From: Rodentibacter caecimuris
GTDB taxonomy: Bacteria; Pseudomonadota; Gammaproteobacteria; Enterobacterales; Pasteurellaceae
Direction of reading: 5' to 3'
Length of the DNA: 64,000 nt
Assembly (NCBI GenBank): GCA_001998905.1
Contig: MLAA01000001.1
Coordinates: 32,331-96,330, forward strand
The notes below the pieces were generated by a model. That model did no database searches, was not told the origin of the DNA, and saw only the letters and a list, made by a program, of their open reading frames with translations. Both the position numbers and the translations under genes were made by a program. Positions 49,176 through 61,990 of this stretch are shown here, piece after piece. Numbering within the stretch: the stretch's first letter is position 1; every line of letters starts with the position of its first letter.

Positions 49176-51188
49176 TTAGAATTTATAAGCTATGGAAAGT
49201 TTATAGTTTCTACCCGGGTCTAAATCCGCGGAGCTATAATATTGAGTACTTTGGTCTTTATAGGCTTTATTAAAGATATTATCAACTCCAAATGTCATTT
49301 CTAAACCTTTTGCTTGGACTGGAGACCAAGAAATATAAGCATTACTGACAGAGTAAGATTGTTTGTATGAATAACCTGCGAACCAGAGTGGATTACGTCT
49401 TGAACCAACATTAAGTTCTTCATAAGTATTAAGCCCACGTACCCACATTGTATTCCAACCTAGCTCAACTTGCTGACGAGGAATGAAATAACTTAAATGA
49501 AAAGTATAGCGATCACCTGTATCAGGGAACGCGACATAACCGCTAGTACCTTTAATTTGTGAGCCTATATCTGATGTCTGTTTACTTCTTGCTCTGGCAT
49601 AGGATAGCCCTGTAGTAAGATTTCCATAATGGTATTTAGCCGATGCTTCAATACCTTTGAGTTGAACAGGCCCTACGGTTTGATAACCGCTCATATTACC
49701 TAAACTGATATTCTTGTTTAGATTATCATAATCGGTGTGAAAATATTTCGCAGTAATAGAGAAACTATCATCATTACTGAATAGATTATCTTTAGCAAAG
49801 TTAAAACCTGCTTCTTTATTATCTCCCCGAATAGCTTCCAATGAAGGAGAATAGTTTCTAGAACCTCGGAGAGTGACTTCTCCTGCATCAGGACCTTTAA
49901 ATAGTTCAGTATAGTTTGCAAATAGCATTAATTCATCTGTTACAAAATATTTTAGGCCTAGCGCTTTAGAAATTCGCTGATAGCTTTTATCAAAGGTCGG
50001 TGATAAACGGGCTTTGTGATAATCATAGCGTAAACCAGGAGTAATGATCAAATTACCTAAGCTAATTTGATCTTCAACATAAAGGGATGTGCTGTCCACT
50101 TTTGCTTCATAGCTATTTGGACTGTTATCCAATGCTTTAGATTTTGTATTGAAATATTCTCCACCGAATAAAATCGCGTGATGAGTATCTCCTAAATTAA
50201 CATCAGAGGAATTGGATAAAGTTCCGCCAACAGTACGGATATTAGTTTGCTGTCTACCCATTGAAGATACTTGGGTTTCTGTATTATATATGTTGGCTTT
50301 AACATTAATTAATGGATTATTGTTAGGTTTATATCCGTAGGAAAGGGTATAGGTTTTCCGCTGTAACTCTGTGTAAGCACGAGAATGATTAGCCGTATTA
50401 TAATTCGGTGAACCAAGTGGCGGAAGTTCTCCTAAACACATATTCATATTGGCACGAAAACAACTCAATGCGGTATTAGTATAGCGCTCGGCAGAGAATT
50501 TTAGCCATTGTTCAGGGCTGATATTATATTTCGCTTTAAAAAGATAGTTCTGTAAATGTCCTTTATTGGCATTTTTTAAACCATTACCGTCTTTTCCGTC
50601 TTGTTGATGGCGATAGTTAAAGTAGCCTAACAAATCTAATTTATCTGTTCGGCCGTATAATGTCGCGGCACCTTGATGAGAATTGCCATTGCTGCCCCAG
50701 CCATATTTAAGTTTTCCACCAAAATTCTGACCTTCTTCCAGCATATCTGCAGCATCAATTGTTTCAAATTTAATTGAACCACCTAAGGAGCCAGCTCCTG
50801 CAACAACAGAGTTAGAACCGACATCAATATCAACACGCTTCAGAATTTCCGGATCGATACCATAATTCCCCGCATGATGGAATGCATAGCCATTCTGGCG
50901 AGCGCCATCAATAGTAACGGTTAGATATTCTTCGCTAACGCCGCGAATGTTATAACGTTCAACCGTAGAACGTGCACCATTCACGTTAACACCCGGTACA
51001 CCGCGTAATACATCGGACATTTTGGTCGGTTGACGGACTTTTGTCAGACCTTTTGCTCCAACATTAGAAACTTGCGGAGAATAGTTATCGCTGACTACAT
51101 CAATGGTATCAAGAGTGCTTGAATTGGCTTGAACCGAGAAAGCTATAAAAGCGACGAGAGGTGAAAGTGAGAATGGAATTTTCTTCAT
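49176..51188 (-). CDS. TonB-dependent outer-membrane receptor, probably heme or siderophore
   Basis: A 670-residue outer-membrane receptor. It has a signal peptide (about 1-21), a TonB box-like LDTIDVVS, a plug domain (about 35-155) with MSDVLRGVPGVNVNGA, RYNIRGVSEEYLTVTIDGARQ and GSNSVVAGAGSLGGSIKFET, and a beta-barrel ending in YKLSIAYKF with the C-terminal Phe typical of outer-membrane proteins. Two Cys (SCFRANMNMC) sit in a predicted extracellular loop and may form a disulfide. A Fur box lies just upstream, so the ligand is iron-related; the shape resembles Pasteurellaceae heme receptors, but the ligand is not certain. It is a single gene. Confidence 0.88.
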   Translation of the reverse strand: MKKIPFSLSPLVAFIAFSVQANSSTLDTIDVVSDNYSPQVSNVGAKGLTKVRQPTKMSDVLRGVPGVNVNGARSTVERYNIRGVSEEYLTVTIDGARQNGYAFHHAGNYGIDPEILKRVDIDVGSNSVVAGAGSLGGSIKFETIDAADMLEEGQNFGGKLKYGWGSNGNSHQGAATLYGRTDKLDLLGYFNYRHQQDGKDGNGLKNANKGHLQNYLFKAKYNISPEQWLKFSAERYTNTALSCFRANMNMCLGELPPLGSPNYNTANHSRAYTELQRKTYTLSYGYKPNNNPLINVKANIYNTETQVSSMGRQQTNIRTVGGTLSNSSDVNLGDTHHAILFGGEYFNTKSKALDNSPNSYEAKVDSTSLYVEDQISLGNLIITPGLRYDYHKARLSPTFDKSYQRISKALGLKYFVTDELMLFANYTELFKGPDAGEVTLRGSRNYSPSLEAIRGDNKEAGFNFAKDNLFSNDDSFSITAKYFHTDYDNLNKNISLGNMSGYQTVGPVQLKGIEASAKYHYGNLTTGLSYARARSKQTSDIGSQIKGTSGYVAFPDTGDRYTFHLSYFIPRQQVELGWNTMWVRGLNTYEELNVGSRRNPLWFAGYSYKQSYSVSNAYISWSPVQAKGLEMTFGVDNIFNKAYKDQSTQYYSSADLDPGRNYKLSIAYKF

Positions 51189-51217
51189 TTGATATGACTC
51201 CTTAGGTTACTGCTTTT

Positions 51218-51236
51218 GATAATTATTATCATTTTT
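51218..51236 (-). promoter_or_regulatory. Fur box upstream of the TonB-dependent receptor
   Basis: On the minus strand AAAAATGATAATAATTATC matches the Fur consensus GATAATGATAATCATTATC at 14 of 19 positions. It begins about 30 bases before the start codon, fitting iron repression. Confidence 0.75.
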
Positions 51237-51279
51237 TATAATGGTGTCAAGATTTAAATATTCCGAACCTATTAACAAA

Positions 51280-51308
51280 ACCCCGCTAATTCAGCAAATT
51301 AGCGGGGT
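51280..51308 (-). terminator. Terminator after era
   Basis: A perfect 12-bp GC-rich stem, ACCCCGCTAATT (51280-51291) / AATTAGCGGGGT (51297-51308), followed on the minus strand by TTTTG. It closes the lepA-lepB-rnc-era operon. Confidence 0.92.
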
Positions 51309-51325
51309 CTTATCAAAATATCTTA

Positions 51326-52234
51326 TTAGTCATCCATATACCCTAAACTACGTAATGCTCGTTCATCGTCAGCCCAACCAGACTTCACTTTGACCCATAA
51401 TTCAAGGTGAACTTTATTATCAAATAGGCGTTCCATATCTTGCCGGGCTTCGGTACCTATTACCTTAATTTTTTGTCCTTTATTACCGATAACCATTTTT
51501 TTCTGGCCTTCCCGTTCTACTAAAATTAAACCATTGATCTCATAGGTACCACGTTTGTTTAGTTTAAATTGTTCAATTTCAACGGTAACAGAATACGGGA
51601 GCTCTTCACCAGTAAAGCGCATCAACTTTTCTCGGATAATTTCCGAGGCCATAAAGCGTTGCGAACGATCAGTAATATACTCTTCAGGAAAATGATGTAT
51701 ACCAGGCTGCAGGGAGCTGCGCACAATCTTTTCTAGTTCAGAAACATTATTACCTCGTTGTGCTGAAATCGGAATAATATGTGTAAAATTATATTTACCA
51801 CTGACTTCTGTAATAAAAGGTAATAATTCATCTTTATTTTTAATGTTATCTACTTTATTGATAGCAAGAACAACAGGCGTTTTTGTATTACGTAACTTGT
51901 TAAGTACCATTTCGTCATCTTCATTCCAATGAGTACCGTCAACGACAAAAATAATAAGATCTACATCACCGATTGCACTACTTGCTGCACGATTCATCAA
52001 GCGATTAATAGCTCTTTTTTCCTCAATATGTAATCCCGGCGTATCAACATAAATTGCTTGATATCCCCCCTCAGTTTGAATGCCAACAATACGATGACGG
52101 GTTGTTTGTGCTTTTCGGGATGTAATTGAAATTTTCTGTCCTAAAATTTTATTTAGCAATGTTGATTTTCCAACGTTTGGACGACCAACAATAGCAATAA
52201 AGCCGCAGTAAGTTTGTTGATTTTTTGCTGTCAT
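51326..52234 (-). CDS. era: GTPase Era
   Basis: An essential GTPase that helps mature the 30S ribosomal subunit by binding 16S rRNA. The 302-residue protein has GTPase motifs GRPNVGKST (G1), DTPG (G3) and NKVD (G4), and a C-terminal KH RNA-binding domain (about 200-300) with [21 protein letters not shown]. It overlaps the rnc stop by four bases (ATGA), so translation is coupled. Confidence 0.98.
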   Translation of the reverse strand: MTAKNQQTYCGFIAIVGRPNVGKSTLLNKILGQKISITSRKAQTTRHRIVGIQTEGGYQAIYVDTPGLHIEEKRAINRLMNRAASSAIGDVDLIIFVVDGTHWNEDDEMVLNKLRNTKTPVVLAINKVDNIKNKDELLPFITEVSGKYNFTHIIPISAQRGNNVSELEKIVRSSLQPGIHHFPEEYITDRSQRFMASEIIREKLMRFTGEELPYSVTVEIEQFKLNKRGTYEINGLILVEREGQKKMVIGNKGQKIKVIGTEARQDMERLFDNKVHLELWVKVKSGWADDERALRSLGYMDD

Positions 52235-52914
52235 TTGAGTTCCAATATTTTTAAGATTTGTTCAGCGACGGCTTGTTCCGCTTTGCGACGGCTACTTCCG
52301 GTCGCTTTAAAAGTGCGGTCAATTTTTGTACCGTTTTGTAGATGGCATTCTACTGTAAAAATTTGGCAGTGAGCCTCCCCTTGAATATGGACGACATCAT
52401 AAGTCGGTAGGGGAAGCTTTTTGCCCTGTAAATATTCTTGTAAACGTGTTTTTGGATCTTTTTGATTATCGCCCGGTTTTATCTCTGCAAGTAAGCAGCT
52501 ATACCATTGGCGTACAATGTTCATCGCCTCGGCTAACCCCGTATCAAGAGAAACAGCGCCGATGATTGCCTCTACACAATCGGATAAAATAGATTCTCGC
52601 CGAAAACCGCCACTTTTTAACTCGCCAGAACCTAGTTTCATATATTGTCCTAGCTCAAAATTTCTGGCTAATTGAGCGAGCGTTGGTTCTCTAACCAGTG
52701 TTGCCCGCATACGACTTAACTCACCTTCGTTAGCACGTGGAAATTGATGATAAAGAGATTCTGCAATTGCGTGGTTTAAAATGGAGTCCCCTAAAAACTC
52801 AAGGCGTTCATTATGCTTACTTGAAGCACTACGATGGGTTAAGGCCTGAATTAACAAGCCTTTATCAGAAAATTGATAACCTATCTTTCGCTCTAATCTG
52901 TCTAAATTGTGCAT
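52231..52914 (-). CDS. rnc: Ribonuclease III
   Basis: Cleaves double-stranded RNA in rRNA and mRNA processing. A 227-residue protein with the RNase III domain signature [19 protein letters not shown] (about 34-52), the catalytic acidic region DCVEAIIGA, and a C-terminal double-stranded RNA-binding domain (about 155-225) ending [17 protein letters not shown]. It lies one base after lepB. An uptake signal near 52309 lies inside the gene. Confidence 0.98.
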   Translation of the reverse strand: MHNLDRLERKIGYQFSDKGLLIQALTHRSASSKHNERLEFLGDSILNHAIAESLYHQFPRANEGELSRMRATLVREPTLAQLARNFELGQYMKLGSGELKSGGFRRESILSDCVEAIIGAVSLDTGLAEAMNIVRQWYSCLLAEIKPGDNQKDPKTRLQEYLQGKKLPLPTYDVVHIQGEAHCQIFTVECHLQNGTKIDRTFKATGSSRRKAEQAVAEQILKILELK

Positions 52915-52915
52915 A

Positions 52916-53965
52916 TTATTTAATTTGTGTAAAGAAACGTTTAAATCTGAATCCAGTAGGCCATTCTCCTTGTTCTTTTTCTAAGCTCATCCAAATATAA
53001 GTGGCTTTTCCAACAATATTTTTTTCCGGGACAAATCCCCAGAAGCGTCCGTCATCGCTATGATCGCGATTATCACCCATGACGAAATATTGTCCTTCCG
53101 GCACAACCCATTGTGCACTCGACATACCTTCTTGTGGATAAAACTCAGTTGATGAATAGTAACGATTAGGATGAACTAAAATATGGTGAGAAACATCGCC
53201 ATTTTCCTGATATTCCATTTGATTAGGAAAATCGGGATTTGGCTCTAACTGTTTATAATCAAAGGACTTTTCAGTACAATCAGTTTCGCAAGGTTTACCA
53301 TCTTTAGCATATATTATTGTTAAGGTTTTTTGATCTGGATCGAAAATAATGCGATCTCCACTGACGCCAATAATTCGCTTGATATAATCAATACCTGACA
53401 TATTATCTTGCGAATTTAATGCGATGTTCTCTGCATAAGCGGCTCGACTAGCGCCTAAGCCGGTTCTTAATAACGCTTGTTCAGGTGCTTTGAAAACAAT
53501 AACATCTCCACGCTGCGGTTTATTTCCGTCAATAATGGTATGTTGGAAAATTGGGTCTTTAATTCCGTAAGTATATTTATTGACGACTAAAAAGTCTCCG
53601 ATACGCAATGTCGGTTCCATTGAACCTGAAGGAATTTGAAAAGGCTCAAAAATAAAAGAACGAACACAAAATACTAGTGCCAGAACAGGAAAAAGCGAAG
53701 ATAAAAACTCCCCAGCTTCAGATATAGGTTCTATTTTAGCTTTTTCCTCATCGGAAAGAGATTGTCCCGAGCGCTGTTCAAATCGAGCAATTTGTCTTCT
53801 TCGCTTAGGTGCAACTACAAACCGATGATAGCACCAAAAAATACCTGAAAGTACGGTTAAAATTAATAATAAAATACTGAACGTGTTAGGCAATTGAAAA
53901 TAATCCAGTACTTTCCATACGCCAAAACCGACAGCAAGTAATAATATAAATAATAAATTCGACAT
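52916..53965 (-). CDS. lepB: Signal peptidase I
   Basis: The inner-membrane leader peptidase that cleaves signal peptides of exported proteins. A 349-residue protein with two N-terminal membrane segments (about 2-20 and 28-47), then a third hydrophobic stretch near the catalytic domain. The nucleophile is S115 in [10 protein letters not shown], and the general base is K196 in [30 protein letters not shown] is the last conserved box. A disulfide-capable pair occurs in CETDC. The stop of lepB and the rnc start are one base apart. Confidence 0.97.
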   Translation of the reverse strand: MSNLLFILLLAVGFGVWKVLDYFQLPNTFSILLLILTVLSGIFWCYHRFVVAPKRRRQIARFEQRSGQSLSDEEKAKIEPISEAGEFLSSLFPVLALVFCVRSFIFEPFQIPSGSMEPTLRIGDFLVVNKYTYGIKDPIFQHTIIDGNKPQRGDVIVFKAPEQALLRTGLGASRAAYAENIALNSQDNMSGIDYIKRIIGVSGDRIIFDPDQKTLTIIYAKDGKPCETDCTEKSFDYKQLEPNPDFPNQMEYQENGDVSHHILVHPNRYYSSTEFYPQEGMSSAQWVVPEGQYFVMGDNRDHSDDGRFWGFVPEKNIVGKATYIWMSLEKEQGEWPTGFRFKRFFTQIK

Positions 53966-55762
53966 CTATTTATCCTTACCAACATGCAAAATCGCCAAAA
54001 ATGCTTCTTGCGGTACTTCAACATTACCTAAAGATTTCATTCGTTTTTTCCCTTCTTTTTGTTTTTGTAAGAGTTTCTTCTTACGGCTGACATCGCCACC
54101 GTAACATTTTGCCAAGACATTTTTACGTAATTGTTTCACGGTAGAACGTGCAATAATGTGATTACCGATAGCGGCCTGAATAGCGATATCGAATTGTTGA
54201 CGAGGAATTAATTCGCGCATTTTCTCAACTAACTCACGACCTCGGTATTGCGCATTATCCTTATGTACAATTAAAGCTAATGCATCCACACGTTCACTGT
54301 TAATCATAATATCAACGCGAACCATATCTGCCGCTTGGAAACGCTTGAAGCCATAATCTAGCGAGGCGTAACCACGAGAAGTTGATTTTAAACGATCGAA
54401 GAAATCCAACACCACTTCTCCCATTGGAATTTCATAGGTCAGTGCAATTTGATTGCCGTGATATACCATATTGGTTTGTACACCACGTTTTTCAACACAT
54501 AGCGTAATAACGTTACCTAAATATTCTTGTGGAACCAGCATATTACATTCTGCAATCGGTTCACGAATTTCAGCAATATTATTTAACGGCGGCAGTTTAG
54601 CCGGGCTATCTACATAAACAACCTCGCCATTGGTCATTTCGACCTCATAAATTACAGTTGGTGCCGTTGTAATTAAATCCAAGTCATACTCACGCTCTAA
54701 ACGTTCTTGGATAATTTCCATATGTAACAAGCCTAAAAATCCACAACGGAAACCAAAACCCAAAGCAGTTGAATTTTCCGGCTCGTAGAATAAAGAGGCA
54801 TCATTTAAACTTAATTTACCTAGTGCATCGCGGAAGGCTTCGTAATCATCGGAACTGACTGGAAATAAGCCAGCATACACTTGAGGTTTCACTTTTTTAA
54901 ATCCCGGTAATACATCGCTGGCAGAATTATGGTGATGAGTTAAGGTATCACCAACCGGCGCACCTAAAATATCTTTAATTGCACAAACAACCCAACCCAC
55001 TTCGCCACAATTTAATACCTGAGTATCCACTTGCTTAGGAGTGAAAATACCTAATCGATCTACATTATAAGATTGCCCGGTGGACATTACTTTAATTTTA
55101 TCACCTTTGCGTAGTGTACCGTTTTTAATTCTAACCAGAGAAACTACGCCTAAATAATTATCGAACCAAGAATCAATAATTAAGGCTTGTAGTGGCGCAT
55201 CAGGTTCTCCTTCCGGTGCTGGAATTTTTGCAACAATTTCTTCTAATACATCCTCAATACCTTGTCCGGTTTTCGCCGAACAGCGGACCGCTTCCATTGC
55301 ATCAATACCAACAATATCTTCAATTTCTTCCGCAACCCGTTCAGGGTCAGCTGCAGGCAAATCAATTTTGTTTAGAATCGGTACGACTTCCAAATTCATT
55401 TCAATAGCCGTATAACAGTTTGCCAAAGTTTGCGCTTCAACGCCTTGTCCCGCATCAACTACTAATAGCGCACCTTCGCACGCGGCTAATGAGCGTGAAA
55501 CTTCATAAGAAAAGTCAACGTGTCCGGGAGTATCAATAAAGTTCAGCTGATAGGTTTCACCATTTTTAGCTTGATAGTTTAAAGTTACGCTTTGGGCTTT
55601 AATCGTAATACCGCGTTCCCGTTCTAAATCCATTGAATCCAATACTTGGGCTTCCATCTCTCGATCTGATAATCCGCCGCAAGTTTGAATTAAACGATCC
55701 GATAAAGTCGATTTTCCATGGTCAATATGGGCAATAATAGAAAAGTTACGAATGTTCTTCAT
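53966..55762 (-). CDS. lepA: Elongation factor 4 (LepA)
   Basis: A translational GTPase that back-translocates ribosomes or aids initiation/ribosome assembly. A 598-residue protein with G-domain motifs [25 protein letters not shown] and [11 protein letters not shown]-like domains, and the LepA-specific C-terminal region rich in Lys ([26 protein letters not shown]). It abuts lepB with no gap and is the first gene of lepA-lepB-rnc-era. Confidence 0.98.
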   Translation of the reverse strand: MKNIRNFSIIAHIDHGKSTLSDRLIQTCGGLSDREMEAQVLDSMDLERERGITIKAQSVTLNYQAKNGETYQLNFIDTPGHVDFSYEVSRSLAACEGALLVVDAGQGVEAQTLANCYTAIEMNLEVVPILNKIDLPAADPERVAEEIEDIVGIDAMEAVRCSAKTGQGIEDVLEEIVAKIPAPEGEPDAPLQALIIDSWFDNYLGVVSLVRIKNGTLRKGDKIKVMSTGQSYNVDRLGIFTPKQVDTQVLNCGEVGWVVCAIKDILGAPVGDTLTHHHNSASDVLPGFKKVKPQVYAGLFPVSSDDYEAFRDALGKLSLNDASLFYEPENSTALGFGFRCGFLGLLHMEIIQERLEREYDLDLITTAPTVIYEVEMTNGEVVYVDSPAKLPPLNNIAEIREPIAECNMLVPQEYLGNVITLCVEKRGVQTNMVYHGNQIALTYEIPMGEVVLDFFDRLKSTSRGYASLDYGFKRFQAADMVRVDIMINSERVDALALIVHKDNAQYRGRELVEKMRELIPRQQFDIAIQAAIGNHIIARSTVKQLRKNVLAKCYGGDVSRKKKLLQKQKEGKKRMKSLGNVEVPQEAFLAILHVGKDK

Positions 55763-55842
55763 AAATATAAATAGTTTATCTCATAAAATTTAACTGACGG
55801 ATTTTACCTGAAATACTAATATTGTGCCAGATAACAAAAATG

Positions 55843-55883
55843 AAAGTGCGGTCAAAATTCTTGGTGTTTTCTGACCGCACTTT
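55843..55883. terminator. Paired uptake signals forming a terminator between cysK and lepA
   Basis: AAAGTGCGGTCA (55843-55854) and TGACCGCACTTT (55872-55883) pair perfectly over 12 bp; both arms are complete uptake signals. It follows cysK on the minus strand by 35 bases. Confidence 0.85.
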
Positions 55884-55917
55884 TATAATGCTTAGAATTA
55901 ATGATGAGATTTATTTA

Positions 55918-56868
55918 TTAGCCTTCGATACTTTCAAATAAGGCCGTACTTAAATAACGCTCTGATGCAGAAGGCAAAATAGCAACAATCAATTTATCAG
56001 CAAACTCCGGTTGGCGGGCTAAACGATCTGCAGCTGCGACAGCTGCACCGGAAGAGATTCCTGCTAAAATACCTTCTTCCGCTATTAAGCGACGAGCTGT
56101 TGCCAACGCCGTTTCGCTATCAATAGTTTCTACACGATCTACTAAAGAAAGATCCAAATTTTTAGGAATAAAGCCTGCACCTATACCTTGAATTTTATGC
56201 GGTGCCGGACGAATATCTTCACCTGCGAGAGTTTGGCTAATGACTGGCGATTCGGTTGGTTCCACCGCAACGGAAAGAATAGCTTTACCTTGATCTAACT
56301 TAATTGCCTGAGAAACACCGGTAATCGTACCTCCTGTGCCAACGCCAGCAACCAATACATCAATTTTACCTTCAGTATCCTGCCAAATTTCAATCCCTGT
56401 AGTTTGACGGTGAATTGCCGGATTCGCAGGATTTTCAAATTGTTTTAACATTACATAGCGATTTGGATCAGAGGCAATAATCTCTTCAGCTTTAGCTATC
56501 GCCCCTTTCATTCCTTTTACCCCTTCAGTTAGAATGAGATTTACACCTAGACCGCGTAGTAAACGCTTACGTTCTTGACTCATTGTTTCTGGCATTGTTA
56601 AGGTAATTTTATAACCGCGTGCAGCCGCAACGTAAGCTAATGCAATACCAGTGTTGCCACTAGTAGCATCCACTATTTCTTTGTCTTTAGTCAGAATTCC
56701 ATCCTTCTCTGCCTGCCATACCATATTGGCACCGATACGACATTTTACACTAAAGCTTGGATTTCGACCCTCTACTTTAACGACAAGGTTGCCTTTCTGC
56801 CCGAAATGCTTCAATCGAACTAATGGTGTGTGTCCGATAGAATATGAATTATCTGCATAAATGGTCAT
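55918..56868 (-). CDS. cysK: Cysteine synthase A (O-acetylserine sulfhydrylase)
   Basis: Makes L-cysteine from O-acetyl-L-serine and sulfide. The start is the ATG at 56868, eight bases after AGGAG, giving 316 residues; the upstream TTG in frame is not needed. It has the PLP lysine in [12 protein letters not shown] (K42 from this start), [16 protein letters not shown], the glycine-rich phosphate loop [12 protein letters not shown] and [11 protein letters not shown]. The protein is nearly the same as H. influenzae CysK as I remember it. CysZ, a sulfate-uptake protein, is encoded just upstream. Confidence 0.97.
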   Translation of the reverse strand: MTIYADNSYSIGHTPLVRLKHFGQKGNLVVKVEGRNPSFSVKCRIGANMVWQAEKDGILTKDKEIVDATSGNTGIALAYVAAARGYKITLTMPETMSQERKRLLRGLGVNLILTEGVKGMKGAIAKAEEIIASDPNRYVMLKQFENPANPAIHRQTTGIEIWQDTEGKIDVLVAGVGTGGTITGVSQAIKLDQGKAILSVAVEPTESPVISQTLAGEDIRPAPHKIQGIGAGFIPKNLDLSLVDRVETIDSETALATARRLIAEEGILAGISSGAAVAAADRLARQPEFADKLIVAILPSASERYLSTALFESIEG

Positions 56869-56964
56869 CTCCAATTCTCCTTTTCAATAGTTTGCTTGGA
56901 CTAAGTTATAACATTCCTCTCTCTGCTCAAAAAATAGTTATTCGCTATATTTTATAACCAATGG

Positions 56965-57789
56965 CTATTTTACGATTGGTTGATTACCCACCGAAGAGGA
57001 TCTGATTTGCGTTGAACTAGATAAGGGACCTCGATTTATATCAAAATTTAGGTAAGCGCGATAATTGTCTACCCACATTGCCGTTGCACCGCAAACAGCA
57101 GCTGGCATAACAATTAAATTAATAACCGGTAAAAATGTGCAGCAAGTAATCAATGCACCGAAAGTGAGGTTTTGCGTTCGTTTATTTCCTAATGCCGTTT
57201 TCATTAAGTTAAAGGAAATTTTGTGGTTATCAAATGGGTAATCGCAATACTGAATTGCTAACATCCAACTGGTGAATAAAAATGTTAGTATCGGTACAAT
57301 ACTTTGTCCAATAACGGGAATGAAGCTCAATAAAAACAAGCCGACAATTTTTGGTAAACTATACCATAATTTTTGCCATTCTCTTTTCATCATTCGCGGT
57401 ACATCTTTTATTACATCAGTAAAACTGTTATTTTCTAAATCCTCACCGGTGAGCATTTTTTCTACTTTCTCGGATAATAATCCATAAAAAGGCGCGGCAA
57501 TAAAACCCGATAGTGTAGTAAAAATAAAATAGAATAATAATAAAATTGTAATTCCCGACAATATTAGTAGAAGAAAGCTTAAGAAGTTCAACCAATCGGG
57601 AATATAGCTCATTAGCGTATCAATGAGTGTACTTATTTGTATAATAAAAAGCCAAAATAACCCGCTTAAAAGAATGATATTCAGTAGGATAGGTAAAATC
57701 ACATAGCGTTTTAACCCTTTTTGTGTAATAAGATGCCAGCCTGTAACAAAATAATGAAAGCCCGATTTCAGTTCTGATTGTTCGATCAT
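56965..57789 (-). CDS. cysZ: CysZ, sulfate transport membrane protein
   Basis: An inner-membrane protein that takes up sulfate for cysteine synthesis. I place the start at the ATG at 57789 (274 residues), six to seven bases after AGGAG; the open frame extends twelve codons upstream without support. It has several hydrophobic segments and the family stretches [49 protein letters not shown] and [14 protein letters not shown]. It lies upstream of cysK (96-base gap) and divergent from zipA, as in related genomes. Confidence 0.93.
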   Translation of the reverse strand: MIEQSELKSGFHYFVTGWHLITQKGLKRYVILPILLNIILLSGLFWLFIIQISTLIDTLMSYIPDWLNFLSFLLLILSGITILLLFYFIFTTLSGFIAAPFYGLLSEKVEKMLTGEDLENNSFTDVIKDVPRMMKREWQKLWYSLPKIVGLFLLSFIPVIGQSIVPILTFLFTSWMLAIQYCDYPFDNHKISFNLMKTALGNKRTQNLTFGALITCCTFLPVINLIVMPAAVCGATAMWVDNYRAYLNFDINRGPLSSSTQIRSSSVGNQPIVK

Positions 57790-57937
57790 AATTGCTCCTA
57801 AAATTAACGCCGCTAAAGCATACAAAGAGCGGTTTAAAAAAACAATATTTTTCCGTCCAAATTCGTTGGGCGGAGCTGTTCTTTCGGGGCGGAAATATGA
57901 TAGGATCTCAAAAATTCATAAGTTGCCGGAGTGAAAA

Positions 57938-58840
57938 ATGGATCTGAATACTATATTGATTATTTTAGGCGTAATAGCCCTTGTTGCATTAGTTGCACAC
58001 GGTCTATGGGCAAATCGTCGTGAAAAATCGACTTATTTCAAGAATGCCAATGCATTTAATCGCAATTCAATAAACTCAGAAAGAACCAAATATCAACCGA
58101 GTATCGAAACAACATTATCAAAAGAAAGTGAAGAAGAACGTTTTCAAGTATCATCTGAATTTGATAATCCGCAGAATAATGTAACCACGGAAACCGATTA
58201 TCGTTACAGTGAAAAGACAATTGATGATATTAAGATTTCGATCCCCGGCACAACGCCCGTTTATCCAATGGGCGACGAACCAAAATCAAGCGAACAATAT
58301 CCAGCTTATGAAACCATGATCGATAATGGTGATGAGGCGAATTCTTCCACTGCTGAATTGGAAGAATTGCAGCAAATACCGAACACTACGCCGAACCAAT
58401 ACCAACAGATTCAAGCTAAAATGGAGAAAGTTCAGACTCAACATTCAGGGTTCGTTATGTTATATATTGTTGCTGAACAAAATAGAGAGTTTTCCGGACA
58501 ATATTTAGCACAATCCCTAGAAAATCTCGGTTTTATTTTCGGCGACAAGCAGATGTTCCACCGCCACTTAGATCTAAGTGTTTCTAGCCCTGTATTATTC
58601 AGTGTTGCAAATATTCAACAACCCGGTACATTTGATTTTTACAATATGGCAGATTCTTCCACAATGGGAATTGTGCTGTTTATGGAATTACCTAGTATTG
58701 GTAATGATTTGGCAAATTTACGAATGATGATTCGAGCAGCGAAAACCCTTGCTGAAGATTTGAACGGTATAATTTTAACTGATCAAAAAGAAATATTTGA
58801 CGAGCAGGCAGAACAGACCTACCTAGCAAAAGTAGCATAA
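57938..58840 (+). CDS. zipA: Cell-division protein ZipA
   Basis: Anchors FtsZ to the inner membrane during septum formation. A 300-residue protein with an N-terminal membrane segment (about 5-25, TILIILGVIALVALVAHGLW), a basic then Pro/Gln/acidic linker (about 27-165), and a C-terminal FtsZ-binding domain (about 170-300) with FVMLYIVAEQNREFSGQYLAQSLENLGFIFG and FDFYNMADSSTMGIVLFMELP. The ribosome site GGAG precedes the ATG. LigA follows, a common pairing. Confidence 0.95.
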   Translation: MDLNTILIILGVIALVALVAHGLWANRREKSTYFKNANAFNRNSINSERTKYQPSIETTLSKESEEERFQVSSEFDNPQNNVTTETDYRYSEKTIDDIKISIPGTTPVYPMGDEPKSSEQYPAYETMIDNGDEANSSTAELEELQQIPNTTPNQYQQIQAKMEKVQTQHSGFVMLYIVAEQNREFSGQYLAQSLENLGFIFGDKQMFHRHLDLSVSSPVLFSVANIQQPGTFDFYNMADSSTMGIVLFMELPSIGNDLANLRMMIRAAKTLAEDLNGIILTDQKEIFDEQAEQTYLAKVA

Positions 58841-58849
58841 TTTGCTTAA

Positions 58850-58917
58850 AGTGCGGCAAATATAAACTATCGCTTTTTTGACCGCACTTTTATTATTCTG
58901 GCGAACCTAGGTTCGCC
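58850..58917 (+). terminator. Uptake-signal pair and palindromic terminator after zipA
   Basis: Facing uptake signals (AAAGTGCGG near 58850 and ACCGCACTTT near 58882) are followed by an 18-base perfect palindrome GGCGAACCTAGGTTCGCC (58900-58917) and TTTATTT. The second element alone looks like a rho-independent terminator. Confidence 0.7.
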
Positions 58918-58935
58918 TTTATTTATGAACTCTAG

Positions 58936-60957
<2,022 letters not shown>

Positions 60958-61109
60958 AAACAAGCAATAAAAGCTATCATAAAAACGACCATACTCTATG
61001 TGAATACCAAAGTGCGGTATGTTTTCGCCCTTTTTATCCCTTTATGTATGCATGATCACTACTTTTAGCTATCTCAAAACTGATACTATGTGATTTTAAT
61101 GTTGTGATA

Positions 61110-61366
61110 GCTTAAAACCTTGCTGTTTGAATCGCGGTAGCCTGCCTGTCTTCCTCAAGTTCTTTGATTCGCTTTTCTAATTCATCGCTATGTTGTTGCT
61201 CCGCTGAAATAGTCGCTCTTCTCGGCAAAATATAACCCTAATGGCTAATCCAACAACGTAATGCTTTTTCCGTCAATAGTTAATCTCGACAGGATTATGA
61301 AACAGAATCAGCTCGTTCTTTAACTAATTTTATCGCTTCGGCTTTAAACTCAGGACCGAAAAACAT
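61110..61366 (-). pseudogene. Remnant of an IS3-family transposase orfA
   Basis: On the minus strand from the ATG at 61366 the sequence reads MFFGPEFKAEAIKLVKERAD, then after stop codons LLTEKALRCWISH, and later ISAEQQHSDELEKRIKEL. These pieces correspond to the SPEFKAEAVRLV, SEKTLYRWI and LRKEN/ERDIL parts of IS3-group OrfA proteins. Several in-frame stops and a shortened tail show it is dead, and no orfB follows. Terminal repeats were not found. Confidence 0.7.
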
Positions 61367-61449
61367 CTTAGTCTTTTTATGATATATTAATATGATAACT
61401 ACCTTGACAGAAAGTGGCTTTGATTTACGCCCCATATAACGTTTCTAAA

Positions 61450-61837
61450 TTACTCTCCTTAGAATCCTTTACATCGTTGAAAGACTTCATTGCTTATTTT
61501 CCGACCTTATATTTCTCTTGATACTTCATATATCATCGTATCATTTCTGTGTCGATACTTATGGTGTCCATGTAATAACCTCTTTCCAAAAATTGATTGC
61601 TTCATAATTTATACTTTCTTAAATATCCCAATTTTTGGTAGGCTTTGACTAACAAATGGGCATGTTGTGCACATTTAACTCTACAGTTTTTATTTTCAGC
61701 TGTTCACATAAAATCCTTTGAACATAAACCTCCTTGCCTACTTTGTCTTTCAATATCCTAAAGCAACATTTCGCGGTCCATACTAAATGATATTGATAAT
61801 GCCAAATCACATGCGATGATTTCTTAAAGCGGCTCAT
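61450..61837 (-). pseudogene. Remnant of an IS200/IS605-type transposase (tnpA, Y1)
   Basis: The first 62 codons (61649-61837, minus strand) read MSRFKKSSHVIWHYQYHLVW and FRILKDKVGKEV, matching the start of Y1 transposases. The HUH motif region is lost: VHNMPIC then a stop, where relatives have a DHVHL-like sequence. Further on, another frame reads LERGYYMDTISIDTEMIR, a stop, then YMKYQEKYKVGK, which corresponds to the C terminus around the catalytic tyrosine. About half of the middle is missing, so the element is a decayed copy. Confidence 0.75.
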
Positions 61838-61849
61838 ATTTTTTCCTTA

Positions 61850-61946
61850 TTGCAGGTTATGGGGATAACGTCCAAAGGCTATTCTATAAGTTGATTTATT
61901 CAGTCAAAGCCTTTTAAGACGATAGCCACCTTCATAGAAGGTGGCT
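61850..61946. mobile_element. Probable left-end region of the IS200-type remnant with hairpin
   Basis: A stem-loop AGCCACCTT (61924-61932) / AAGGTGGCT (61938-61946), with a T run after it on the plus strand, stands 85 bases upstream of the tnpA start. Facing AAAGGCT/AGCCTTT words (61873-61879 and 61907-61913) lie between. IS200-type elements typically carry a terminator-like hairpin and a hairpin that sequesters the tnpA start at this end. The exact element boundary was not found. Confidence 0.5.
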
Positions 61947-61965
61947 TTTTAGTTAACAATAAAAA

Positions 61966-61990
61966 AATCCACCCTATATAAGGGTGGATT
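61966..61990 (-). terminator. Terminator of the repeat-bearing metalloprotein gene
   Basis: AATCCACCCT (61966-61975) / AGGGTGGATT (61981-61990) forms a 10-bp stem with a 5-base loop, followed on the minus strand by a run of seven T. It lies 25 bases after the stop of the gene at 62015, leaving no room for another gene. Confidence 0.9.

Noticed and set aside
57790..57825. Longer N terminus for CysZ
   Set aside because: The ATG at 57789 has AGGAG at ideal spacing and matches the usual length.
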